The notes under the pieces are model-generated. The model made no database searches, was not told the DNA's origin, and was given only the letters and a program-made list of their open reading frames with translations. A program made the translations under genes and the position numbers. From an uncultured beta proteobacterium (GTDB taxonomy: Bacteria; Pseudomonadota; Gammaproteobacteria; Burkholderiales; Burkholderiaceae), in contig CAJEZV010000011.1 of assembly GCA_903995005.1 (NCBI GenBank), positions 1-33,152 of the forward strand: a stretch of 33,152 bases of DNA, written 5' to 3'. This document shows, in pieces, positions 22,176 to 31,334 of this stretch (within the stretch, counting starts at the first letter, position 1; every line of letters starts with the position of its first letter).

Positions 22176-23366
22176 ATGGCAAAAGAAAAATTCGAGCGGA
22201 CAAAACCGCACGTAAACGTAGGCACCATCGGTCACGTTGACCACGGTAAAACGACATTGACAGCAGCAATTGCAACCGTGCTCTCAAAAGCATTCGGTGG
22301 CGAAGCAAAAGCATACGATCAGATCGATGCTGCTCCAGAAGAAAAAGCCCGCGGTATTACGATTAATACAGCGCACGTTGAGTATGAGACAGCCAATCGT
22401 CACTATGCTCACGTAGATTGCCCAGGACATGCTGACTACGTGAAGAACATGATTACTGGTGCTGCCCAGATGGACGGCGCTATTTTGGTTTGTTCTGCAG
22501 CTGACGGCCCAATGCCACAAACCCGTGAGCACATCCTCTTGGCACGCCAAGTGGGCGTTCCTTACATCGTGGTGTTCTTGAACAAGTGCGACATGGTTGA
22601 TGATGCTGAATTGTTAGAACTCGTTGAAATGGAAGTGCGTGAACTTCTGTCTAAATATGACTTCCCAGGCGATGACACACCAATCATCCAAGGTTCTGCT
22701 AAGTTAGCTTTGGAAGGCGACGAAGGCCCATTGGGTAAAGAAGCCATCATGAAATTGGCTGAAGCATTAGACACTTACATCCCAACTCCAGAGCGCGCTA
22801 TTGATGGTGCGTTCTTGATGCCAGTAGAAGATGTGTTCTCGATCTCTGGTCGCGGTACTGTAGTAACAGGCCGTATCGAGCGCGGTATCGTTAAGGTTGG
22901 TGAAGAGATCGAAATTATCGGTATCAAACCAACATTGAAAACTACTTGTACTGGTGTTGAAATGTTCCGCAAATTGCTCGACCAAGGTCAAGCAGGCGAT
23001 AACGTTGGTATCTTGTTACGCGGTACAAAACGTGAAGAAGTTGAGCGCGGCCAAGTATTGGCTAAGCCAGGTTCAATCACCCCACATACTCACTTTACAG
23101 CCGAGGTTTACATCTTGGGTAAAGATGAAGGTGGTCGTCATACTCCATTCTTTAACAACTATCGTCCCCAGTTTTACTTCCGTACAACGGACGTAACCGG
23201 TTCTATTGAGTTGCCAAAAGACAAAGAAATGGTGATGCCTGGTGATAACGTCACGATTACCGTCAAACTCATCGCGCCAATCGCGATGGAAGAAGGTTTA
23301 CGTTTTGCGATCCGTGAAGGTGGCCGTACTGTTGGCGCCGGCGTAGTTGCAAAGATTTTGGCTTAG
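22176..23366 (+). CDS. tuf: Elongation factor Tu
   Basis: A 396-residue GTPase that brings aminoacyl-tRNA to the ribosome. G1 GHVDHGKT is at 19-26, DCPGH at 81-85 and NKCD at 136-139; domains 2 and 3 follow intact ([12 protein letters not shown]; the C-terminal [14 protein letters not shown]). The ATG has an AAAGG upstream. Lying after tRNA-Tyr, Gly and Thr and before tRNA-Trp, it matches the tufB locus of E. coli; a second tuf copy usually sits in the str operon, outside this window. Confidence 0.98.
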   Translation: MAKEKFERTKPHVNVGTIGHVDHGKTTLTAAIATVLSKAFGGEAKAYDQIDAAPEEKARGITINTAHVEYETANRHYAHVDCPGHADYVKNMITGAAQMDGAILVCSAADGPMPQTREHILLARQVGVPYIVVFLNKCDMVDDAELLELVEMEVRELLSKYDFPGDDTPIIQGSAKLALEGDEGPLGKEAIMKLAEALDTYIPTPERAIDGAFLMPVEDVFSISGRGTVVTGRIERGIVKVGEEIEIIGIKPTLKTTCTGVEMFRKLLDQGQAGDNVGILLRGTKREEVERGQVLAKPGSITPHTHFTAEVYILGKDEGGRHTPFFNNYRPQFYFRTTDVTGSIELPKDKEMVMPGDNVTITVKLIAPIAMEEGLRFAIREGGRTVGAGVVAKILA

Positions 23367-23380
23367 TAGTTTTTTAATAA

Positions 23381-23456
23381 AGGGGTGTAGCTCAATTGGC
23401 AGAGCGTTGGTCTCCAAAACCAAAGGTTGGGGGTTCGATGCCCTCCGCCCCTGCCA
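23381..23456 (+). tRNA. tRNA-Trp(CCA)
   Basis: A 76-base cloverleaf from AGGGGTGTAGCTCAATTGG to CCA. Loop CTCCAAA gives anticodon CCA. It lies between tuf and secE with 14- and 20-base gaps, so it is cut out of the tuf-secE transcript. Confidence 0.97.
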
Positions 23457-23476
23457 CGATTTGAACTGAAAGCAAT

Positions 23477-23854
23477 ATGTCTCAACAAACTGTAAGTCAA
23501 TCTGAAGAAAAGAGCAGCTGGGTCTCAGGACTCGCTGCTTTAATCGTCGTTGCTGCGTTAGTCCTTTACTACACGCTCATCGACCAATCTTTATGGGTGC
23601 GCTTGGGTGTTTTGTTTGGAGGCATTGCTGCTGCAGTTTTGATTGTGGCAATTTCACCAGATGGGCGTCGCTTTATCGCCTATTCAAAAGATTCTTGGTA
23701 TGAAGTAAAAAAGGTTGTTTGGCCGACTCGTAAAGAGACCACCCAAATGACTCTAGTCGTATTTGGCTTTGTTGTGATCATGTCCCTGTTTTTATGGATT
23801 GCAGACAAATTGATTGAATGGCTAGTTTTTTCAGTCTTTTTAGGCTGGAAGTGA
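23477..23854 (+). CDS. secE: Preprotein translocase subunit SecE
   Basis: A 125-residue three-helix form of SecE, as in E. coli (127). Helices lie at about 16-36, 42-60 and 92-115. The conserved cytoplasmic amphipathic segment SWYEVKKVVWPTRKET precedes the last helix and clamps SecY. It is followed after 7 bases by nusG, the near-universal pairing. Confidence 0.96.
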   Translation: MSQQTVSQSEEKSSWVSGLAALIVVAALVLYYTLIDQSLWVRLGVLFGGIAAAVLIVAISPDGRRFIAYSKDSWYEVKKVVWPTRKETTQMTLVVFGFVVIMSLFLWIADKLIEWLVFSVFLGWK

Positions 23855-23861
23855 GTAAAAA

Positions 23862-24434
23862 ATGATTGATTCTGAAGTAGCAGCAAACCCACAAGCTACT
23901 GGCAATATGCGCTGGTACGTTATTCACGCCTATTCCGGCATGGAAAAGAGCGTCAAAAAAGGCCTTGAAGAGCGTATTGCACGTTCTGGCATGCCCGAGA
24001 AATTTGGCCGTATTTTGGTCCCTTCCGAAGAGGTTGTAGAGATCAAATCCGGCACAAAATCAGTAACTGAGCGTCGATTCTTCCCGGGATATGTCCTGAT
24101 TGAGATGGAAATGACCGATGAGAGCTGGCATTTGGTGAAAAATACGCCAAAAGTGACTGGTTTTGTAGGTGGTGTTCGTAACCGTCCAAGCCCGATTTCT
24201 ACCGCAGAAGTTACCAAAATCATGGATCAAATGCAGGCTGGGGTGGATAAACCTAAGCCTAAGACCCTATTTGAGGTGGGTGAGATGGTCCGCGTTAAAG
24301 AAGGTCCGTTTACAGACTTCAACGGAAACGTTGAGGAAGTGAACTATGAGAAGTCAAGATTACGCGTTTCTGTTACAATATTTGGCCGCGGTACCCCAGT
24401 TGAGCTGGAGTTCGGTCAGGTAGAAAAGATGTAA
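23862..24434 (+). CDS. nusG: Transcription antitermination/elongation factor NusG
   Basis: A 190-residue factor that binds RNA polymerase through its NGN domain ([20 protein letters not shown] from residue 17; [12 protein letters not shown]) and Rho or ribosomal S10 through the C-terminal KOW domain ([19 protein letters not shown], about 137-155). The 16 residues before Met-Arg-Trp are a variable leader. It links secE to the ribosomal protein genes. Confidence 0.97.
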   Translation: MIDSEVAANPQATGNMRWYVIHAYSGMEKSVKKGLEERIARSGMPEKFGRILVPSEEVVEIKSGTKSVTERRFFPGYVLIEMEMTDESWHLVKNTPKVTGFVGGVRNRPSPISTAEVTKIMDQMQAGVDKPKPKTLFEVGEMVRVKEGPFTDFNGNVEEVNYEKSRLRVSVTIFGRGTPVELEFGQVEKM

Positions 24435-24580
24435 AAACAAGGACTTAGTCCTGTTTTCAGTGCAGTAGTTTAAGTGGTTAGCAATAACCGAGGAGCGGAG
24501 CTAGAAAGCCAAAAACTAGCGAAGCGTTTACTCAACGGCGGTCTTTCCTAATGAGGTTAGGCGCGCTTTAAGGAGCACAC
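24434..24580 (+). promoter_or_regulatory. Leader of the rplK-rplA genes
   Basis: AAAACAAGGAC-TTA-GTCCTGTTTT (24434-24457) forms a 10-bp hairpin with one bulged A immediately after nusG. Further stems are GCTAG/CTAGC (near 24500-24519) and CCTAA/TTAGG (24547-24561), then AAGGAG before the rplK ATG. In E. coli the equivalent leader holds the L1 repressor target; that function here is inference. Confidence 0.5.
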
Positions 24581-25012
24581 ATGGCAAAGAAGATTATTGG
24601 CTTTATCAAACTGCAGATCCCTGCAGGTAAAGCAAATCCATCACCACCCGTAGGTCCAGCATTGGGTCAGCGCGGTCTTAACATTATGGAATTCTGTAAG
24701 GCGTTTAATGCTCAAACTCAGAGCATGGAACCTGGCCTGCCAATTCCAGTCGTGATTACAGCGTTTGCTGATAAGAGCTTCACATTCATCATGAAGACTC
24801 CTCCAGCAACCATCATGATTAAGAAGGCTGCAAAGATCGAAAAAGGATCACCACGTCCCCATACCGATAAGGTAGGAAAAATTACACGCGCTCAAGCGGA
24901 AGAAATCGCTAAAGCAAAAATGCCAGATTTGACAGCAGCCGATATGGACGCAGCTGTTAGAACAATCGCTGGTAGCGCCCGTTCCATGGGCATCACTGTG
25001 GAAGGTCTCTAA
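24581..25012 (+). CDS. rplK: 50S ribosomal protein L11
   Basis: A 143-residue protein of the GTPase-associated centre. The N-terminal part carries [20 protein letters not shown], the proline-rich segment contacted by thiostrepton-type antibiotics; the C-terminal rRNA-binding domain ends [11 protein letters not shown]. Its stop is two bases before the rplA ATG, consistent with coupled translation under L1 control. Confidence 0.98.
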   Translation: MAKKIIGFIKLQIPAGKANPSPPVGPALGQRGLNIMEFCKAFNAQTQSMEPGLPIPVVITAFADKSFTFIMKTPPATIMIKKAAKIEKGSPRPHTDKVGKITRAQAEEIAKAKMPDLTAADMDAAVRTIAGSARSMGITVEGL

Positions 25013-25014
25013 TC

Positions 25015-25716
25015 ATGACTAAATTATCTAAACGCGTTAAAGCAATTCAATCTAAGGTTGATCGCAACAAGTTCTATTCATTAGAAGATGCATTGAGCCT
25101 CGTTAAAGAGTGTGCAACTGCTAAGTTTGATGAGTCTATCGACGTTGCTGTTCAGTTGGGTATTGATGCTAAGAAATCTGACCAAGTTGTGCGTGGCGCA
25201 GTAGTGCTCCCAGCTGGTACAGGTAAGCATGTTCGTGTTGCTGTTTTTGCACAAGGCGAGAAGGCTGAACAAGCTAAAGCTGCTGGTGCAGAAATCGTTG
25301 GCATGGAAGATCTTGCTGAGCAAATTAAAGGTGGCAAAATTGATTTCGACGTTTTAATCGCATCTCCAGACACAATGAAAATTGTTGGTACTTTAGGTCA
25401 AGTATTGGGCCCACGTGGCTTGATGCCGAATCCAAAAGTCGGAACTGTGACTCCTGATGTTGCTACTGCAGTAAAGAATGCAAAAGCTGGTCAAGTTCAG
25501 TTCCGTGTGGACAAAGCCGGTATCGTGCACGCAAGCATTGGTCGTCGTTCATTCGAGCCAACTGCATTGAAGTCAAACTTGCTCGCATTGCTTGAGGCTT
25601 TGAATAAAGCAAAGCCACCTGCATCTAAGGGAATTTATTTAAAGAAGGTTGCCGTAAGCAGCACCATGGGTGCAGGCGTACGTGTAGACCAAGCATCGTT
25701 ACAGGCAGCTCAATAA
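25015..25716 (+). CDS. rplA: 50S ribosomal protein L1
   Basis: A 233-residue L1-stalk protein. Domain II carries [17 protein letters not shown], the family signature, and [18 protein letters not shown] follows. L1 is known to repress its own operon by binding a 23S-like site in the mRNA leader. Confidence 0.98.
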   Translation: MTKLSKRVKAIQSKVDRNKFYSLEDALSLVKECATAKFDESIDVAVQLGIDAKKSDQVVRGAVVLPAGTGKHVRVAVFAQGEKAEQAKAAGAEIVGMEDLAEQIKGGKIDFDVLIASPDTMKIVGTLGQVLGPRGLMPNPKVGTVTPDVATAVKNAKAGQVQFRVDKAGIVHASIGRRSFEPTALKSNLLALLEALNKAKPPASKGIYLKKVAVSSTMGAGVRVDQASLQAAQ

Positions 25717-25953
25717 GTAGCTTGTAACAAAAAAGAACTTTGGGTCGACTCTTGCTCTTTGAGTGGGAGTCGAACATCAAAGACCGTTGGTGAATTAGTT
25801 GCTTGTAAAGAGTTAATTCTTAATCGTTACGAGAGTAATAGCCAGCGCAGATGGCGACCCTGAAAAGATTTTCACAAGAGCCTTTGTGAACAAATGATCA
25901 GACGCTGGTGTGTAACCCCAACTGGAAACAGTTGGTTTTTATGGAGTTAAACC
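25717..25953 (+). promoter_or_regulatory. L10 leader with several hairpins and a terminator-like stem
   Basis: The gap before rplJ can fold into TCGACTC/GAGTCGA (about 25746-25775), TTCACAA/TTGTGAA (25870-25889 region), and a long-range pair CCAGCG (25842-25847) with CGCTGG (25903-25908). It ends in CCAACTG-GAAA-CAGTTGG (25918-25935) followed by TTTTT. The SD GGAG and GTG start come 8-19 bases later. L10-L12 autoregulation through this leader is established in other bacteria; this fold is my reading. Confidence 0.6.
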
Positions 25954-26592
25954 GTGCCTTTGAATGTACAAGACAAAAAAGCGATTGTTGCTGATGTCGG
26001 CGCTCAATTGGCTGGAGCCCAAACTGTCGTGCTCGCTGAATACCGTGGTATTCCAGTAGAGCAGTTGACAAAGCTACGTGCTAGCGCACGTGACCAAGGT
26101 GTATATCTTCGCGTTTTGAAGAACACATTGGCACGCCGTGCTACACAAGGCACACAGTTTGAGCCTCTTGCTGATTCGATGGTTGGCCCCTTGATTTACG
26201 GCATCTCTGCTGATCCGATTGCTTCGGCAAAAGTATTGCAGGGCTTTGCTAAGACTCAAGATTTGCTAGTCATTAAAGCTGGCTTATATAACGGCAAGTT
26301 GTTAGACGTTGCAGGCGTAAAAGCGCTCGCAACTATTCCAAGCCGCGACGAGTTGTTGTCTCAGTTGCTAGGTGTGATGTTGGCACCGGTATCTGCGATG
26401 GCTCGCGTATTGGGCGCAGTAGCAGCACAAAAGGCAGCTGGAGCACCCGCTCCGGTAGCAGCACCTGTAGCAGAAGCAGCAGCCCCAGCAGCAGTCGTTG
26501 CTGAAGCCGCAGCTCCTGAAGCAGCCGCTGAGCCTGCAGCCGCAGCCCCAGAAGCTGGAACAGAAGCAAACGAAACCCCTGCCGCTGAATAA
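25954..26592 (+). CDS. rplJ: 50S ribosomal protein L10 with long Ala/Glu-rich tail
   Basis: The base of the L7/L12 stalk. Residues 1-162 match L10 ([37 protein letters not shown]; the C-terminal helix that binds L12 dimers at about 133-160). The remaining 50 residues are almost only Ala, Pro, Glu and Val ([20 protein letters not shown] and onward), with no basic residue, making it 212 residues against about 165 in E. coli. The start is GTG at 25954 with GGAG upstream. The frame is intact to the stop 36 bases before rplL, so the tail is not a frameshift product. Confidence 0.95.
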   Translation: MPLNVQDKKAIVADVGAQLAGAQTVVLAEYRGIPVEQLTKLRASARDQGVYLRVLKNTLARRATQGTQFEPLADSMVGPLIYGISADPIASAKVLQGFAKTQDLLVIKAGLYNGKLLDVAGVKALATIPSRDELLSQLLGVMLAPVSAMARVLGAVAAQKAAGAPAPVAAPVAEAAAPAAVVAEAAAPEAAAEPAAAAPEAGTEANETPAAE

Positions 26593-26628
26593 GCGACAGA
26601 TTAACTATTTAAGTATTAGGAGCTAAAA

Positions 26629-27006
26629 ATGGCGATTACTAAAGAAGAAATCATTGATGCAGTAGGTAGCATGTCCGTTATGGATTTGAACGACTTGGTT
26701 AAAGCGTTCGAAGAGAAGTTTGGTGTTTCAGCTGCAGCGATGGCTGTTGCTGGTCCTGCTGGTGCAGGCGGTGGCGGTGCTGCTGCTGAAGAGCAGACAG
26801 AATTCACTGTTAACTTGCTCGAAGCTGGCGCAAACAAGGTATCAGTAATTAAGGCAGTTCGCGAAATTACTGGCCTTGGCTTGAAAGAAGCTAAGGACTT
26901 GGTTGACGGTGCACCAAAGCCAATCAAAGAGGCTGTTGACAAGAAAACTGCTGAAGAAGCCAAGAAGAAGCTTGAAGAAGCTGGCGCTAAAGCAGAACTC
27001 AAGTAA
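26629..27006 (+). CDS. rplL: 50S ribosomal protein L7/L12
   Basis: A 125-residue stalk protein that recruits translational GTPases. It has the N-terminal dimerisation domain (residues 1-35), an Ala/Gly hinge ([18 protein letters not shown]) and the C-terminal domain with [32 protein letters not shown] precedes the ATG. Confidence 0.98.
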   Translation: MAITKEEIIDAVGSMSVMDLNDLVKAFEEKFGVSAAAMAVAGPAGAGGGGAAAEEQTEFTVNLLEAGANKVSVIKAVREITGLGLKEAKDLVDGAPKPIKEAVDKKTAEEAKKKLEEAGAKAELK

Positions 27007-27232
27007 TACAAACTTTGCTAGCGCTTCTCAAAAGGAGCGTTAGCCATGTTGGGTTTGACCATTAGTGGTCAAACCCGATTTCATTTCTGATTGAAATCGG
27101 GTTTGCCTTCTGATACGACTGCAGAATGCAAGTTTGGTCGGACACTAGATCTATACGATTTAGTGTTGTCCGCCAGTGATTGGTAGTGGCCAATCGCCAA
27201 ATCTTTGTACAGTCGCTGAATTCGGAGATGAA
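27007..27232 (+). promoter_or_regulatory. rplL-rpoB spacer with three stems, two mutually exclusive
   Basis: GCTAGCGCTTC/GGAGCGTTAGC (27017-27045) is followed by GGGTTTGACCA-TTAG-TGGTCAAACCC (27051-27076) and AAACCCGATTTCA/TGAAATCGGGTTT (27071-27083 with 27092-27104). The last two share AAACCC at 27071-27076, so only one can form. The third is followed by TTTGCCTT, a weak T run. Partial termination between rplL and rpoB is established in E. coli. Confidence 0.75.
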
Positions 27233-30200
27233 ATGAACTATAGCTTCACCGAACGCAAGCGAGTCCGTAAAAGCTTTGCTAAGCGAGTAAATAACCACCA
27301 GGTTCCGTACCTGATCGCAACGCAGCTGGAATCCTACGCTAAATTTTTACAGGCTGAAAAGCCAGCAATGTCTCGTCTTACTGAGGGACTTCAAGCTGCC
27401 TTTACATCAGCATTCCCAATTGTGTCTAACAACGGCTATGCACGTATGGAATACGTGTCTTACCAGTTATCACAGCCACCATTTGACGTTAAAGAATGTC
27501 AACAACGTGGTTACACATACCACTCCGCCTTACGTGCAAAAGTTCGTTTGATTATTTATGATCGCGAAGCGCCGACCAAGGTTAAAGAGGTAAAAGAGAG
27601 CGAAGTCTACATGGGTGAAATTCCACTCATGACAGAAAACGGCTCTTTCGTGATCAATGGTACTGAGCGCGTGATCGTTTCTCAGCTGCACCGTTCCCCA
27701 GGCGTGTTCTTTGAACACGATAAGGGCAAGACACATAGCTCCGGTAAGTTGCTGTTCTCAGCACGCATCATTCCTTACCGTGGCTCATGGCTCGATTTCG
27801 AGTTCGATCCAAAAGATATTCTGTACTTCCGCGTTGACCGTCGTCGCAAGATGCCTGTCACCATTTTGCTCAAAGCAATTGGTTTAAATAACGAACAGAT
27901 TCTTGCGAATTTCTTCAATTTTGATCATTTCGCGTTGACCGCTAATGGCGCATCAATGGAGTTTGTTCCTGAGCGTTTGCGTGGCCAATTGGCGAACTTT
28001 GATGTGCTCGATAAGAATGGCGTTGTCGTCATTCAAAAAGATAAGCGTATCAATGCAAAGCATATTCGCGAACTTGAAGCTGCTAAGACAAAAACGATCG
28101 CTGTACCAGATGACTATTTAGTTGGTCGTGTGGTTGCACGCAATATTGTTGATCCAGATTCTGGTGAAATCTTGGCTTACGCTAACGATGAAATCACTGA
28201 AGAGTTGTTGGCTACATTGCGCGATGCTGGTATCAAGCAATTGGAAACCATCTACACCAATGATTTGGATTCTGGCGCATACATTTCACAGACATTGCGT
28301 ACTGATGAAACTGCGGATCAAATGGCTGCTCGTATCGCGATCTACCGCATGATGCGTCCTGGTGAGCCTCCAACAGAAGATGCTGTTGAGGCCTTATTCC
28401 AGCGCTTGTTCTACAGCGAAGATACTTACGATTTGTCACGCGTCGGCCGTATGAAGGTCAACAGCCGTTTGAACCGTCCAGAAATGGAAGGTCCAATGGT
28501 TTTGTCAAACGAAGATATTCTCGACACCATTAAGTCTCTCGTAGATTTGCGTAACGGCAAAGGCGAAGTAGATGATATCGATCACTTAGGTAATCGTCGC
28601 GTGCGTTGCGTTGGCGAATTAGCTGAAAACCAATTCCGTGCTGGTTTGTCACGTGTTGAGCGTGCGGTTAAAGAACGTCTCGGTCAAGCCGAAACAGAAA
28701 ACCTCATGCCGCATGACTTGATTAACAGCAAGCCAATCTCTTCTGCTATTCGTGAGTTCTTCGGTTCCTCACAGTTGTCCCAGTTTATGGACCAAACCAA
28801 CCCACTTTCAGAGATTACGCACAAGCGTCGTATTTCTGCATTGGGACCTGGTGGTTTGACTCGCGAGCGCGCAGGCTTCGAAGTGCGCGACGTGCATCCA
28901 ACCCACTACGGACGTGTTTGCCCAATCGAAACTCCAGAAGGACCAAACATTGGTTTGATCAACTCACTCGCGCTATTTGCACGTTTGAATGAGCATGGCT
29001 TCCTTGAGACTCCATACCGCAAGGTTTCTAATAGCAAGGTAAGCGATGAAGTGGTTTACCTCTCTGCGATTGAAGAAGCCAAGTATGTGATTGCTCAGGC
29101 GAATGCAACGATCGACAAAAACGGTAAATTGGCTGACGAATTGGTTTCTGCTCGTCAAGCTGGTGAAACCATGATGGTCAGCCCAGAGCGTATCGATTTC
29201 ATCGACGTTGCTCCTAGCCAGATCGTTTCTGCTGCTGCTTCACTCGTTCCATTCTTAGAGCACGATGATGCGAACCGTGCCTTGATGGGTGCGAACATGC
29301 AGCGTCAAGCAGTTCCTTGCTTGCGTCCAGATAAGCCATTGGTTGGTACAGGTTTAGAGCGTATTGTTGCAGTTGACTCCGGCACTGTTGTATTGGCTAA
29401 TCGCGGCGGTATCGTGGATTACGTTGATGCAAACCGTGTTGTTATTCGTGTAAACGATGATGAAACTGCAGCCGGTGAAGTTGGTGTGGATATTTATAAC
29501 CTCATCAAGTACACCCGTTCAAACCAAAATACCAACATCAATCAACGTCCAATCGTGAAGGTTGGCGATCGTGTAGCACGCGGCGACGTAGTTGCTGACG
29601 GCGCATCTACCGATTTAGGCGAATTGGCTTTGGGTCAAAACATGACCGTAGCATTTATGCCTTGGAACGGTTACAACTTCGAAGATTCAATCTTGATCTC
29701 TGAAAAAGTTGTTGCTGACGACCGTTACACCTCTATTCATATTGAAGAGTTGTCGGTTGTTGCACGTGATACCAAGCTTGGTTCAGAAGAAATTACTCGC
29801 GATATTTCCAACTTGGCAGAGTCACAACTCTCCCGCTTGGATGAGAGCGGTATCGTTTACATCGGTGCTGAAGTTGAAGCTGGCGACGTATTGGTTGGTA
29901 AGGTAACTCCTAAGGGCGAGACTACTCTCACTCCAGAAGAGAAACTCCTCCGTGCGATCTTCGGTGAAAAAGCCTCTGACGTTAAAGATACTTCTTTGCG
30001 CGTTCCTTCAGGAATGATTGGTACCGTTATTGATGTTCAAGTCTTCACCCGTGAAGGTATTGAGCGCGATGCCCGTGCACAGTCAATCATTCAAGAAGAA
30101 TTACAACGCTATCGTTTGGACTTAAACGACCAGTTGCGTATTGTTGAAGGCGATGCCTTCATGCGTTTAGAAAAACTGTTGGTTGGCAAAGTTGCTAACG

Positions 30201-31333
30201 GCGGCCCTAAGAAATTAGCTAAAGGCACCAAGATCGACAAGGATTACCTTGCTGATTTGGATAAATACCATTGGTTTGATATTCGTCCAGCAGATGATGA
30301 TGTTGCTTCTCAAGTTGAGGCAATTAAATCTTCTATTGAAGCGAAGCGTAAGCAGTTTGATGAGGCTTTTGAAGAGAAGCGTACCAAGCTTACCCAGGGC
30401 GATGATTTGCAGCCTGGCGTAACGAAGATGGTTAAGGTCTACCTAGCAGTTAAGCGTCGCTTACAGCCTGGTGACAAGATGGCCGGCCGTCACGGTAACA
30501 AGGGCGTGGTTTCTAAAATTGCCCCTGCAGAAGACATGCCATTTATGGCTGACGGCCGCCCTGTAGACATCGTCTTGAACCCATTGGGCGTTCCTTCCCG
30601 TATGAACGTTGGCCAGATTTTGGAAACCCACTTAGGTTGGGCTGCCCAAGGTATTGGTAAGCGTATCGACGAGATGGTTCGCGAACACGCTAAGCAAACT
30701 GAATTGCGTAAGTTCTTCAAGCAGCTTTACAACGAAACCGGTCGTATCGAAGACATCGATAATTTCACTGATGAGCAAATTACTGTTTTGGCTGAGAATC
30801 TTCGCCAAGGCTTACCGTTTGCAACACCAGTATTTGACGGCGCCACCGAAGCAGAAATCGGACGCATGCTCGAGTTGGCTTATCCACAAGATGTTGCGAC
30901 ATCTTTGAAGATGACCCCCTCACGTCAGCAAATGATTTTGTGCGACGGCCGAACTGGCGATCAATTTGAGCGTCCAGTAACTGTTGGTGTAATGCATGTC
31001 TTGAAACTCCACCATTTGGTCGATGACAAGATGCACGCACGTTCAACCGGACCTTACTCATTAGTAACGCAACAGCCATTGGGCGGTAAAGCCCAGTTTG
31101 GCGGTCAGCGCTTTGGTGAGATGGAAGTTTGGGCCCTCGAAGCATACGGCGCTTCATATGTCTTGCAGGAAATGCTGACAGTGAAATCCGATGACGTCGC
31201 AGGCCGTACCAAGGTTTACGAAAACATCGTCAAGGGCGAGCACACGATTGATGCTGGCATGCCCGAATCCTTCAACGTGCTGGTAAAAGAAATCCGTTCG
31301 TTGGGTATTGACATTGACATGGAGCGCAACTGA
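27233..31333 (+). CDS. rpoB: RNA polymerase beta subunit
   Basis: 1366 residues from ATG 27233 ([15 protein letters not shown]), with GGAG 5 bases upstream; an in-frame upstream start at 27176 lies in the hairpin spacer and is rejected. All beta domains are intact. The rifampicin pocket reads [20 protein letters not shown]; Asp520, His530 and Ser535 (E. coli 516, 526, 531) are the sensitive-type residues. [13 protein letters not shown] near the active site and the C-terminal clamp segment [19 protein letters not shown] are conserved. The stop is one base before rpoC. Confidence 0.98.
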   Translation: MNYSFTERKRVRKSFAKRVNNHQVPYLIATQLESYAKFLQAEKPAMSRLTEGLQAAFTSAFPIVSNNGYARMEYVSYQLSQPPFDVKECQQRGYTYHSALRAKVRLIIYDREAPTKVKEVKESEVYMGEIPLMTENGSFVINGTERVIVSQLHRSPGVFFEHDKGKTHSSGKLLFSARIIPYRGSWLDFEFDPKDILYFRVDRRRKMPVTILLKAIGLNNEQILANFFNFDHFALTANGASMEFVPERLRGQLANFDVLDKNGVVVIQKDKRINAKHIRELEAAKTKTIAVPDDYLVGRVVARNIVDPDSGEILAYANDEITEELLATLRDAGIKQLETIYTNDLDSGAYISQTLRTDETADQMAARIAIYRMMRPGEPPTEDAVEALFQRLFYSEDTYDLSRVGRMKVNSRLNRPEMEGPMVLSNEDILDTIKSLVDLRNGKGEVDDIDHLGNRRVRCVGELAENQFRAGLSRVERAVKERLGQAETENLMPHDLINSKPISSAIREFFGSSQLSQFMDQTNPLSEITHKRRISALGPGGLTRERAGFEVRDVHPTHYGRVCPIETPEGPNIGLINSLALFARLNEHGFLETPYRKVSNSKVSDEVVYLSAIEEAKYVIAQANATIDKNGKLADELVSARQAGETMMVSPERIDFIDVAPSQIVSAAASLVPFLEHDDANRALMGANMQRQAVPCLRPDKPLVGTGLERIVAVDSGTVVLANRGGIVDYVDANRVVIRVNDDETAAGEVGVDIYNLIKYTRSNQNTNINQRPIVKVGDRVARGDVVADGASTDLGELALGQNMTVAFMPWNGYNFEDSILISEKVVADDRYTSIHIEELSVVARDTKLGSEEITRDISNLAESQLSRLDESGIVYIGAEVEAGDVLVGKVTPKGETTLTPEEKLLRAIFGEKASDVKDTSLRVPSGMIGTVIDVQVFTREGIERDARAQSIIQEELQRYRLDLNDQLRIVEGDAFMRLEKLLVGKVANGGPKKLAKGTKIDKDYLADLDKYHWFDIRPADDDVASQVEAIKSSIEAKRKQFDEAFEEKRTKLTQGDDLQPGVTKMVKVYLAVKRRLQPGDKMAGRHGNKGVVSKIAPAEDMPFMADGRPVDIVLNPLGVPSRMNVGQILETHLGWAAQGIGKRIDEMVREHAKQTELRKFFKQLYNETGRIEDIDNFTDEQITVLAENLRQGLPFATPVFDGATEAEIGRMLELAYPQDVATSLKMTPSRQQMILCDGRTGDQFERPVTVGVMHVLKLHHLVDDKMHARSTGPYSLVTQQPLGGKAQFGGQRFGEMEVWALEAYGASYVLQEMLTVKSDDVAGRTKVYENIVKGEHTIDAGMPESFNVLVKEIRSLGIDIDMERN

Positions 31334-31334
31334 T

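Noticed and set aside
28750-28860. Possible rifampicin-resistance change in rpoB
   Set aside because: The usual resistance positions (E. coli 516, 526, 531) have the sensitive-type residues; the QTN variant is typical of Betaproteobacteria.
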